Source: an uncultured Veillonella sp.
GTDB taxonomy: Bacteria > Bacillota > Negativicutes > Veillonellales > Veillonellaceae
Direction of reading: 5' to 3'
Assembly: GCA_900766125.1 (NCBI GenBank)
Contig: CAAFUD010000113.1
Coordinates: 1-12,567 of the forward strand
Length of the DNA stretch: 12,567 nt
Under the pieces are notes generated by a model, which searched no databases, was not told the origin of the DNA, and saw only the letters and a program-made list of their open reading frames with translations. Both the position numbers and the translations under genes were made by a program. Positions within the stretch are counted from its first letter, which is position 1. Each line of letters opens with the position of its first letter. This document shows positions 6,753 through 12,567 of the stretch, one piece after another.

Positions 6753-7171
6753 TGAGAATTATGTCATTAGATGTGGGCAGCCGTACTATCGGTATTGCCT
6801 GTAGTGATGCACTGCTCATGACAGCACAAGGTATTGAAACCATTCGTAGAACATCTCTTGAAAAAGATTTTAATCGCTTACAAGAACTCATTGCTGAATA
6901 TGAAGTACATGAGCTTGTAGTAGGTATGCCGAAGAATATGAATGGTACAAAAGGTGAACGAGCTGAAAAGACTGAAGAATTCGTTGAAAAGATGAAAGAA
7001 GTCATCGATTTACCTGTTTCATATTGGGATGAGCGGTTATCTACGGTTATGGCTGAACGCCAACTTATTGCAGCTGACGTAAGTCGTAAAAAGCGTAAAT
7101 CCGTTATTGATAAAATGGCAGCGGTTGTAATTTTGCAAGGATACTTAGATCGCTTGCAGTTCAATAAATAA
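6752..7171 (+). CDS. ruvX: RuvX/YqgF-family RNase H-fold nuclease
   Basis: The 139-residue protein begins MRIMSLDVGSRTIGIA, with the first catalytic Asp at D7. It has VVGMPKNMNG (56-64), YWDERLSTVMAE (91-102) and the C-terminal DKMAAVVILQGYLD (120-133) that carries the last catalytic Asp. All are hallmarks of YqgF/RuvX, of usual length. The family is named a putative Holliday junction resolvase; in E. coli YqgF has been linked to 16S rRNA 5' processing, so the substrate is not settled. It starts by a one-base overlap with ireB and has no separate promoter. The neighbourhood alaS-ireB-ruvX-DUF1292 is the standard Firmicute order. Confidence 0.96.
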   Translation: MRIMSLDVGSRTIGIACSDALLMTAQGIETIRRTSLEKDFNRLQELIAEYEVHELVVGMPKNMNGTKGERAEKTEEFVEKMKEVIDLPVSYWDERLSTVMAERQLIAADVSRKKRKSVIDKMAAVVILQGYLDRLQFNK

Positions 7172-7199
7172 ATCTTTTTTTCCACAAGGAGGGTTTCCA

Positions 7200-7496
7200 A
7201 TGGTTGACCAAAACTTTGAAGGTGAAGTGTATTATTTAGAATTCGAAGACGAAAACGGCAATAAACAATACTTCACAGAAGATGTTGTTCTAAACCATGA
7301 AGGTCGTGAGTATGCAGTTCTTGTACATGTACAAGACGAAGAGGCAGACCACGAAGGTCAAGATGACACATACATGATCTTGGCTAGCATCGAAAAAAAT
7401 GAAGAAGGCGTAGAAGTATACGTACCTTTAGATGAAGAAGATGAAGTTTTTGAGACTCTAGTAAAATTGTATGAAGAAATGGAAGATGGCGAGTAG
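7200..7496 (+). CDS. DUF1292 family acidic protein (YrzB-like)
   Basis: The 98-residue protein is very acidic, with strands of the pattern EVYYLEFEDENGNKQYF, YAVLVHV and EVYVPLDEEDEVFETL. This is the DUF1292 pattern seen in YrzB at the same place in the Bacillus order. No biochemical function is known to me for the family. The start ATG 7200 has AAGGAGGG at 7186-7193. The 28-bp gap from ruvX holds only the ribosome site, so it belongs to the ireB transcript. A terminator follows 18 bp after its stop. Confidence 0.9.
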   Translation: MVDQNFEGEVYYLEFEDENGNKQYFTEDVVLNHEGREYAVLVHVQDEEADHEGQDDTYMILASIEKNEEGVEVYVPLDEEDEVFETLVKLYEEMEDGE

Positions 7497-7514
7497 TTGT
7501 TTTCTTTATAAATC

Positions 7515-7550
7515 TAGCGTGTTGTCTTTGGGCAATACGCTATTTTTATT
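7515..7550 (+). terminator. Terminator of the ireB-ruvX-DUF1292 operon
   Basis: TAGCGTGTTGTC (7515-7526) pairs with GGCAATACGCTA (7531-7542) through 12 positions including two G-T wobbles, with a 4-nt loop TTTG. The stem is followed by TTTTT at 7543-7547. Confidence 0.87.
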
Positions 7551-7614
7551 TGTTATATATTAAGATGCCCATAATATGATAATGTCCTTTTATATAGGGG
7601 AAATATGGACTTTA

Positions 7615-7623
7615 TGGTATAAT
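7615..7623 (+). promoter_or_regulatory. Extended -10 promoter for mltG operon
   Basis: TGGTATAAT is a perfect extended -10 (TGn followed by TATAAT at 7618-7623). The position 17 bp upstream (TAGGGG) is a poor -35, so the extended motif would carry recognition. It lies between the DUF1292 terminator and the mltG start, with initiation near 7630. Confidence 0.55.
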
Positions 7624-7666
7624 AAGATGATAAATACTGTTATGTTACAGAAAGGAACTCAACGTC

Positions 7667-9073
7667 GTGAGAAAAGCCTTAAGATATATTTTAATCCTTA
7701 TTATTGTAGGCGTATTAATCATCGCAGGTGGCCTTGGTGCAATTTACTTGGTACCAAATACCTTTGCTCAAGATGATGGTACACAGGTGCTTGTCATTGA
7801 AAAGGGACAGACTGGTACTGAAATTGCAGATATGCTCTATGAACGAGGTCTCATTCGAACTACGCAAGGTTTTAAGCTTTGGTTATATTTGAGCGGTACT
7901 AATGATAAACTTCAAACTGGTCACTACCAAATTCCTAATAAGGTAACTGTGCGCGAACTCATTTCTTTATTACAAGAAGGTCATGTAGAATCTATTCGTG
8001 TTACCATTCCTGAAGGATATACCGTTGGGGATATTGCTATCGTTCTAGAAAAAAATCAAATCATGAAAGCAAAGGACTTCTTAGCGGAAGCTAAAACCTT
8101 TGTACCATACCCATACATGAAGGGTACAAGACCAGCTACATATCCTGTGGAAGGCTTCTTATTCCCAAGTACTTATGAAATTCCAGTAGGGGCAACGCCA
8201 CGTGAAGTGATTCAAATGATGGCTGACGAAATGAATCGTTACCTCACACCGGCTGTAAAGAAACAAATTCAAGCTCAACACATGAGTATTCATGACTTTG
8301 TAACATTGGCATCCATTGTTGAACGTGAATCTTTATTTGATGCAGATCGTCCAACAATTGCAGGGGTATTTAAAAAACGGTTAGCCCATGGTATTCCATT
8401 GCAATCTGATGCGACAATTTCCTATGTACTTGGTTATGCAAAAGAAGATGTAACTATTGGTGATACGCAATTACAAAGCCCGTATAATACATACGTATCT
8501 AAAGGCTTGCCACCTGGTCCAATTGCGAACCCTGGTAAAAAAGCATTAGATGCAGTTTTACATTCTGAAGATACAGATTATTTATACTTTGTAGCAGATA
8601 AAGATGGACATAACCACTTCTCTAAAACATATGAAGAACATTTAGCGGAAGTTCATAAAATCTATGGTAATGATACGGCTACATCCTCTAATACAGAGGC
8701 CGCAGTACAAGCTGGTCCTAACTATGACGTGGCTGTGGCAACGACAGAGCCTAACTACAATTACAGCTCTCAAGAAGCGGTGGAAGCAGATTCTCAATAT
8801 GTTGATGTGGAACCTACGTACAAATATACACCAACAACGGTTCCAGCTGCTGAAATTCCAGCACCAACACCAGCTCCACAAGCACCAGCTCAATCTGCGC
8901 CGGCTACGCAATCATCTAGTTCTAACTCTTATGTACCGACTACAACACCTGCTCCAGAATCTATACAAAATGTTGTACCAAGTACACAACAAGTACCTCA
9001 TATTGAAGTAAAGCCAGCTGAATCTGTGGATCGTTCTACGTTGGTAGTTCCTAGTGGTAATAGCAATAAATAA
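7667..9073 (+). CDS. mltG: Endolytic murein transglycosylase MltG (YceG-like) with long C-terminal tail
   Basis: MltG cuts nascent glycan strands at the outer face of the cytoplasmic membrane, helping set strand length. The 468-residue protein has a short cytoplasmic N-terminus, one membrane helix (about residues 7-29), a LysM-like part (about 38-105), and the YceG catalytic domain (about 108-335). Visible motifs are YPVEGFLFPSTYEIP (159-173), LASIVERES (214-222, catalytic Glu E219, matching E218 of E. coli), LQSDATISY (245-253) and SPYNTY..GLPPGPIANPG (271-290). From about 336 to 468 a tail rich in Pro, Ala, Thr, Ser, Gln and Tyr is added, with no recognisable domain. E. coli MltG ends at about 340 residues. 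The start is GTG 7667 with AAAGGA about 10 nt upstream; no in-frame ATG is better placed. It heads the operon mltG-trmR-trhP. Confidence 0.96.
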   Translation: MRKALRYILILIIVGVLIIAGGLGAIYLVPNTFAQDDGTQVLVIEKGQTGTEIADMLYERGLIRTTQGFKLWLYLSGTNDKLQTGHYQIPNKVTVRELISLLQEGHVESIRVTIPEGYTVGDIAIVLEKNQIMKAKDFLAEAKTFVPYPYMKGTRPATYPVEGFLFPSTYEIPVGATPREVIQMMADEMNRYLTPAVKKQIQAQHMSIHDFVTLASIVERESLFDADRPTIAGVFKKRLAHGIPLQSDATISYVLGYAKEDVTIGDTQLQSPYNTYVSKGLPPGPIANPGKKALDAVLHSEDTDYLYFVADKDGHNHFSKTYEEHLAEVHKIYGNDTATSSNTEAAVQAGPNYDVAVATTEPNYNYSSQEAVEADSQYVDVEPTYKYTPTTVPAAEIPAPTPAPQAPAQSAPATQSSSSNSYVPTTTPAPESIQNVVPSTQQVPHIEVKPAESVDRSTLVVPSGNSNK

Positions 9074-9096
9074 TGTAGGAGATTGAATCTACTTTC

Positions 9097-9705
9097 ATGA
9101 CATTAAATGATATTTTAAATGAACAGCGTATTTACGCGATGATTAATGATGTACCGATTCTACGAGAATCTGAGGTTCATCTCTTTGAAGAATTAATAGG
9201 TTTGTACCGGCCCACCTCTGTGTTAGAGGTGGGCACCGCCATTGGTTACTCTGCTTTGTTGATGGCTCCGCTACTCGACGAAGAGGAGGGACATATTACA
9301 TCTATTGAACTAGATGATGTGCGTCACGAAATGGCGAAATATTATATTAACCAATCTGATTATGCCGATACAATTACATTGCTGAAAGGCGATGCGTCTC
9401 AAGTCTTAACGGAACTCACCGGTGAATATGATCTAGTATTTTTAGATGGTCCCAAAGGACAATATCTTAAACAATTAGAACTCATTTTGCCTCATGTGAA
9501 AGAAGGAGGCGTTATTCTCGCAGACAATGTACTTTTTAGAGGTTATGTAAGAGGCGATAAGGAGCCGCCAAAACGGTTTAAGACTATCGTAAAACGGTTA
9601 AAAGAATACTTAACGTATGTTGAAAATAAAGAATTGTTTAACACCACCATCTATCCAATGGGGGATGGTATGAGTGTGAGTGTGTGGAAAGGGCACAACA
9701 AATAA
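9097..9705 (+). CDS. trmR: tRNA 5-hydroxyuridine O-methyltransferase TrmR (YrrM-like)
   Basis: The 202-residue protein is a class I SAM methyltransferase of the COMT-like O-methyltransferase family. Motif I is SVLEVGTAIGYSALL (41-55), an acidic ribose ligand follows in SIELDD (69-74), GDAS is at 98-101, and YDLVFLDGPKGQY (111-123) plus LADN (141-144) supply the usual metal-binding Asp/Asn residues. B. subtilis TrmR (YrrM) methylates ho5U34 of tRNA to mo5U, and its gene lies next to the U32 hydroxylase genes as here, which supports the specific call over a catechol-type enzyme. The start ATG 9097 lies 23 bp after mltG; its GGAGA (9078-9082) is 14 nt away, rather far, so coupling to mltG is likely. 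The end overlaps trhP by one base. Confidence 0.85.
   Translation: MTLNDILNEQRIYAMINDVPILRESEVHLFEELIGLYRPTSVLEVGTAIGYSALLMAPLLDEEEGHITSIELDDVRHEMAKYYINQSDYADTITLLKGDASQVLTELTGEYDLVFLDGPKGQYLKQLELILPHVKEGGVILADNVLFRGYVRGDKEPPKRFKTIVKRLKEYLTYVENKELFNTTIYPMGDGMSVSVWKGHNK
9210..9234 (+). repeat. Perfect 10-bp GC-rich inverted repeat inside trmR
   Basis: GCCCACCTCT (9210-9219) and AGAGGTGGGC (9225-9234) form a perfect stem with the 5-nt loop GTGTT. It covers the codons for RPTSVLEVGT, the SAM-binding motif, and is markedly GC-rich for this AT-rich region. No T-run follows. Confidence 0.55.
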
Positions 9706-10946
9706 TGGCAGAACATTTTATGGAATTGCTTTGTCCAGCCGGTAATATGGACAAGCTTAAAATGGCTATTCGCTATGGTGCGGATGCTGTATATTGTGCA
9801 GGCAAACGTTTTGGCTTGCGCGCAGGTAACTCTAATTTCTCCGATGAGGAATTAAAGGAAGCTGTAGAATTCGTACATGCTCATGGTAAGAAAATCCATG
9901 TTACATGTAATATCATTCCTCACAATGAGGACTTTGAAGGTTTAGAGGATTATTTGAAATTCCTTGAAAGTATCGGTGTTGATGCGATCATCGTTGCTGA
10001 TATGGGTATCTTCAGCCTTGCTAAACGCGTTGCTCCAGGCCTTGAGCTTCATGTAAGTACACAAGCATCTACAACAAACTGGCATACAGTGCAAATGTGG
10101 AAAGAACTGGGTGCTACACGCGTCGTAGCGGCTCGCGAAGTATCCTTAGCAGACCTTAAAGAAATGAAGGATAATGTAGATATTGAAATCGAATCCTTCG
10201 TACATGGCTCCATGTGTATTTCTTACTCTGGTCGTTGCCTATTATCTAACTATATGACAGGCAACCGCGATGCGAACCGTGGGCAATGTTCTCAATCTTG
10301 CCGTTGGAAATACTCCCTGGTTGAATCCAACCGACCTGGTGAATATTATCCAATCGAAGAAGATGAACATGGCACATATATCTTTAACTCTAAAGACTTG
10401 TGCTTGATTCACCGTATTCCAGACTTATATGAAGCTGGCATCGACAGCCTTAAAATCGAAGGCCGTATGAAATCCGTCCACTACTGTGCAACAGTAGCAA
10501 AGGTTTACCGTACAGCTATCGATACATACCTTAAAGAAGGTAAAGATTGGTATGTTCGTCCAGAATGGATTGCAGAATTAGAAAAGATTTCTCACCGTCC
10601 ATATACAGATGGCTTTGCAGAAGGCCGTCCTGACGAAACTGCTCAAAACTATGGTAAATCTACAAATACGCAAAGCCATGATTTCATCGGTTTAGTTTTG
10701 GGTTATAACGAAGAAGAAAAATACGTTGATCTTGAACAACGTAATAACTTCAAGGTAGGCGATAAAGTAGAATTCTGCCAACCTAAGGGTGAGCTTGTTG
10801 AGACTGTAATTAAAAAAATGACAGATGAAGATGGTAACCCAATCGATGTAGCTCCACATGCTCAAATGAAAGTGCGTATTTACATGGATACACCACTTGA
10901 ACCGTACTCCATGATGCGTCGTGAGTGCAAACCTAAAGCGGAGTAA
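9705..10946 (+). CDS. trhP: Peptidase U32 family tRNA hydroxylase TrhP-like
   Basis: The 413-residue protein has the U32 signature: MELLCPAGNMDKLKMAI at the N-terminus (6-22), HVSTQAS (116-122), then ESFVHGSMCISYSGRCLLSN (163-182). Cysteines C171, C178, C195 and C233 are spaced 7, 17 and 38 apart. This is close to the Fe-S-binding set of E. coli TrhP/YegQ as I recall it. TrhP proteins hydroxylate U34 of tRNA using prephenate-derived chemistry; they are not shown to be proteases, despite the U32 name. Placed right after trmR, it would supply the ho5U that TrmR methylates. A C-terminal beta domain (about 315-413) completes the protein. The start is ATG 9705, overlapping the trmR stop as TAATG, with AAAGGG about 11 nt upstream; an in-frame ATG at 9684 lies inside trmR. 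Bacillus has two U32 genes here and only one is visible. Confidence 0.88.
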   Translation: MAEHFMELLCPAGNMDKLKMAIRYGADAVYCAGKRFGLRAGNSNFSDEELKEAVEFVHAHGKKIHVTCNIIPHNEDFEGLEDYLKFLESIGVDAIIVADMGIFSLAKRVAPGLELHVSTQASTTNWHTVQMWKELGATRVVAAREVSLADLKEMKDNVDIEIESFVHGSMCISYSGRCLLSNYMTGNRDANRGQCSQSCRWKYSLVESNRPGEYYPIEEDEHGTYIFNSKDLCLIHRIPDLYEAGIDSLKIEGRMKSVHYCATVAKVYRTAIDTYLKEGKDWYVRPEWIAELEKISHRPYTDGFAEGRPDETAQNYGKSTNTQSHDFIGLVLGYNEEEKYVDLEQRNNFKVGDKVEFCQPKGELVETVIKKMTDEDGNPIDVAPHAQMKVRIYMDTPLEPYSMMRRECKPKAE

Positions 10947-10948
10947 TT

Positions 10949-11224
10949 ATGCGTGGTACACCATTAGAACCGAGTAAATCTATCGGTGCATTTCCCGATG
11001 TACCAGATCTAGAGACCTCTGGGGAAGAGGCGTATGTGTTCTTTCATCTTGAGCCGAAGCATACAAACTATATCAATCGCATCATTGAAGGCTATGAATA
11101 TTTAGGTGTTATGACCTCTGTAGATACGAGTGGGTGGTGCATGTTGCGCTGTACACTATCTACAAAACCATTAGCCATTGAAATATTAACTAGCCTATCT
11201 GATTATGTCACTATAGAGAAATGA
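10949..11224 (+). CDS. DUF4911 domain protein
   Basis: This 91-residue protein begins two bases after the trhP stop, with GGAG inside the trhP end serving as ribosome site. Residues 27-91 fit the DUF4911 pattern: a strand (AYVFFHLEP), a helix with NYINRIIEGYEYLGVMTSVD, then short strands and a final helix. No catalytic motif is obvious. In Firmicutes such small genes are commonly found after U32 genes, but I know of no established function. Tight packing suggests it works with, or is simply co-expressed with, TrhP. Confidence 0.75.
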   Translation: MRGTPLEPSKSIGAFPDVPDLETSGEEAYVFFHLEPKHTNYINRIIEGYEYLGVMTSVDTSGWCMLRCTLSTKPLAIEILTSLSDYVTIEK

Positions 11225-11234
11225 GAGTATATCT

Positions 11235-12224
11235 ATGAAACAATCTATTTTGAAACGTGCATTATTAACAGCTTGCCTTAGTGTCTCTATGGCGGGGGTA
11301 GCTATGGCGGGCCCTGTAGGTCCTGTTATCATCCCTCAAGCAGGGGATGTAGTAGTCATCAATCATGGTCCTGATATGACCTTCACTGGCAATATCAACT
11401 TTGATGTGGAAAGCCAAACTAATAACAACTTACAAATTGGCTCCACTGTGATCCCTAATGTAGTATATGGTGCTGCTTTCAATAAAACTGGTGCACCAGA
11501 TACAATTATCCCAGCTCAAACTTACGTGTATGTAGGTACAAAAGATGGGGCGAATGCTTTCACAGAAGCTAGCGACGCCGACAAAAAAGGGGCTAACTGG
11601 AATGTAGAAACGTTGAAGAAAACTAAGTCCGGTGATGTACAATTGGCAAGCCGTGGTGTTCCAGAAAAACCATTGGCAAACCAAGTAGCAACTATTAAAG
11701 ACTCCATTATGCTTAGCGCTGTAGACCTCAGTACAACAGAGGTAGGCCGCAATAGCAAGGGCGTTCTATATATGACAGTTCCTAAGGAATTGAAATTAAC
11801 TGCGGATACAGGTATTCCTGAAGACGTACGGGAAACAATGCCAGCCATGTTCCGTGGTAAAATGGGTGACTCTCTCATGGTAAACCTTATGCCTCTAAAT
11901 GATGACGAAAAACAACAATTAGCGGCAAATCCTCATAATGCTAATGCAATCGTATTCAACCGTGGCATGAGCATGGCGAAAATGATTGGTTCCTCTGCAC
12001 GTACAAGCAAAGTGTATACATACATGAAGGACCATTATTTGAACCTCGTTATCGTAGCAAAAGATTACGACGATAATGGTGCTCGTGGTAGCGGTGTTAT
12101 GATGGTATCTAAACAAGATAACTCTAATGATGTACTCTTAACACTTTACAAAGGCCCAGATCTTTCCAATAGCAAATTGGAAAAAGTAATTGGCGCTATG
12201 TTATCTACAAACTTTAAACGCTAA
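11235..12224 (+). CDS. Secreted protein of unknown function
   Basis: I do not recognise the family. The 329-residue protein has a signal peptide (MKQSILKR, then a hydrophobic run ending AGVAMA), likely cut before GPVGPV at about residue 26. The mature part has no further membrane helix and no cysteine. It reads as mixed beta strands and helices: TFTGNINFDVES (51-62), NVVYGAAFNK, TYVYVGTKDG, then a central part with VDLSTTEVGRNSKGVLYMTVP, and a C-terminal third containing MGDSLMVNLMPLNDDE, YTYMKDHYLNLVIVAKDYDD and VMMVSKQDN. It starts 10 bp after the DUF4911 gene, with GAGAG as ribosome site, and ends before a strong terminator, so it closes the mltG operon. In a diderm cell it would sit in the periplasm or outer envelope. 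Confidence 0.85.
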   Translation: MKQSILKRALLTACLSVSMAGVAMAGPVGPVIIPQAGDVVVINHGPDMTFTGNINFDVESQTNNNLQIGSTVIPNVVYGAAFNKTGAPDTIIPAQTYVYVGTKDGANAFTEASDADKKGANWNVETLKKTKSGDVQLASRGVPEKPLANQVATIKDSIMLSAVDLSTTEVGRNSKGVLYMTVPKELKLTADTGIPEDVRETMPAMFRGKMGDSLMVNLMPLNDDEKQQLAANPHNANAIVFNRGMSMAKMIGSSARTSKVYTYMKDHYLNLVIVAKDYDDNGARGSGVMMVSKQDNSNDVLLTLYKGPDLSNSKLEKVIGAMLSTNFKR

Positions 12225-12262
12225 TAGATCTAATAAAATCTTCAAAGTTTAATAGGTCTTAC

Positions 12263-12300
12263 AAAACGGCTCGATATACGGGCCGTTTTCTTTTTGTTTT
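12263..12300 (+). terminator. Terminator at the end of the mltG operon
   Basis: AAAACGGCTCG (12263-12273) pairs with CGGGCCGTTTT (12279-12289), 11 positions with one T-G wobble and the loop ATATA. A strong T-rich tail (CTTTTTGTTTT) follows. Confidence 0.93.
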
Positions 12301-12385
12301 AGGAAGTAAGAGTGTTATGTTGAATTTATAGAATTTATGAAATTTACTATTGAACCGTATTGAATTTTTTAATTCCCTGTGATAC

Positions 12386-12391
12386 TATAAT
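12386..12391 (+). promoter_or_regulatory. -10 element of the promoter for the T-box transcript
   Basis: A perfect TATAAT lies just upstream of the T-box leader, with initiation expected near 12398. The nearest -35-like hexamer, TTGAAT at 12360-12365, is 20 bp away, which is too long, so the -35 is unclear. Two copies of GAATTTAT (12322-12329, 12331-12338) lie upstream. Confidence 0.5.
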
Positions 12392-12397
12392 CTAGTA

Positions 12398-12567
12398 AAA
12401 GTTATGCAAAGGACATGATTCTCATATCCCTGTGTACCAGAGAGAGGCAGATGCTGGAAATGCCTTACACATATATTAGAGTTACCCCCTTTAAACTGAT
12501 TTGTCGAACCTAAGTAGGCAAATACGGCCGCCACCGTTATCGGGCTTAATGAAGTGAATTACTATAC
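12398..12567 (+). promoter_or_regulatory. T-box riboswitch leader, front part only
   Basis: T-box leaders bind a tRNA and let transcription continue when it is uncharged. Stem I can be drawn: base AAAGG/CCTTT (12408-12412 with 12488-12492), upper helix TGTGTA/TACACA (12431-12436 with 12466-12471), the AG-rich bulge AGAGAGA, and an apical stem GGCA/TGCC closing a loop with GCTGGAAA (12453-12460). Stem II-like pairing is ATTTG/CAAAT (12499-12503 with 12519-12523) around CCT/AGG. The Stem III hallmark CCGTTATCGG is at 12534-12543, followed by AATGAAGTG. The antiterminator with the TGGNACCGCG T-box sequence should come after the window edge. The specifier loop probably lies on the 3' strand around 12472-12478 (TATATTA), compatible with ATT (Ile) or TAT (Tyr); I cannot decide. 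The regulated gene is not in the window. Confidence 0.88.

Noticed and set aside
6652..7200. 182-codon reverse-strand frame opposite ruvX
   Set aside because: It lies fully opposite ireB/ruvX, with no ribosome site or domain; a mirror effect of the real genes.
8664..9011. 115-codon forward frame in the mltG tail region
   Set aside because: It is the +1 frame of the low-complexity mltG tail (Gln/Leu/His-rich output); the mltG frame continues the YceG domain without a break.
11268..11279. Possible lipobox LTAC in the signal peptide of the unknown secreted protein
   Set aside because: The Cys at residue 14 leaves too short a hydrophobic segment before it, while a good signal peptidase I site (AMA before GP) follows a full hydrophobic run.

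Overview
The window is AT-rich DNA from a Gram-positive-lineage bacterium, most likely a Negativicute close to Veillonella (a diderm Firmicute). The pointers are codon usage, a [NiFe]-hydrogenase locus next to cell-envelope genes, and the Firmicute gene order alaS-ireB-ruvX-DUF1292-mltG-trmR-trhP, which matches alaS-yrzL-yrrK-yrzB-yrrL-yrrM-yrrN/O of Bacillus. The genus is an inference. All convincing genes lie on the + strand, and I see no insertion sequence, phage, CRISPR, tRNA or rRNA.

Left part (1-1115): the end of a hydrogenase operon. It holds the C-terminal tail of an unidentified upstream gene, a HyaD/HybD-type hydrogenase maturation protease with an N-terminal extension, and a small stand-alone HupH C-terminal-domain protein. 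A strong terminator closes the operon. About 430 bp of AT-rich DNA without a convincing gene follows.

Envelope part (1548-3578): a GT2 polyprenyl-phosphate-type glycosyltransferase with its own promoter, then a secreted peptidoglycan hydrolase (PG_binding_1 plus NlpC/P60), then a terminator.

Central part (3662-7550): alaS has its own promoter and a short leader. Next comes a second promoter whose transcript would begin in a perfect hairpin, followed by ireB, ruvX and a DUF1292 gene, closed by a terminator.

Right part (7615-12300): an extended -10 promoter, then mltG with a long low-complexity tail, then trmR and trhP. These two are predicted to make 5-methoxyuridine at tRNA position 34 (hydroxylation by TrhP, methylation by TrmR). 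A DUF4911 protein and an unrecognised secreted protein follow, packed almost without gaps and ended by a strong terminator. The last ~170 bp are the front part of a T-box leader (Stem I, Stem II and Stem III visible). The aminoacyl-tRNA-sensing decision region and the regulated gene lie beyond the edge.

Most of the window is conserved chromosomal backbone. I do not see a clear new biological system. The items most worth a second look are the T-box, the perfect hairpins at or near the 5' ends of ireB, hybD and trmR, the stand-alone HupH-C protein, the MltG tail, the substituted third catalytic position in the NlpC/P60 enzyme, and the unrecognised secreted protein.
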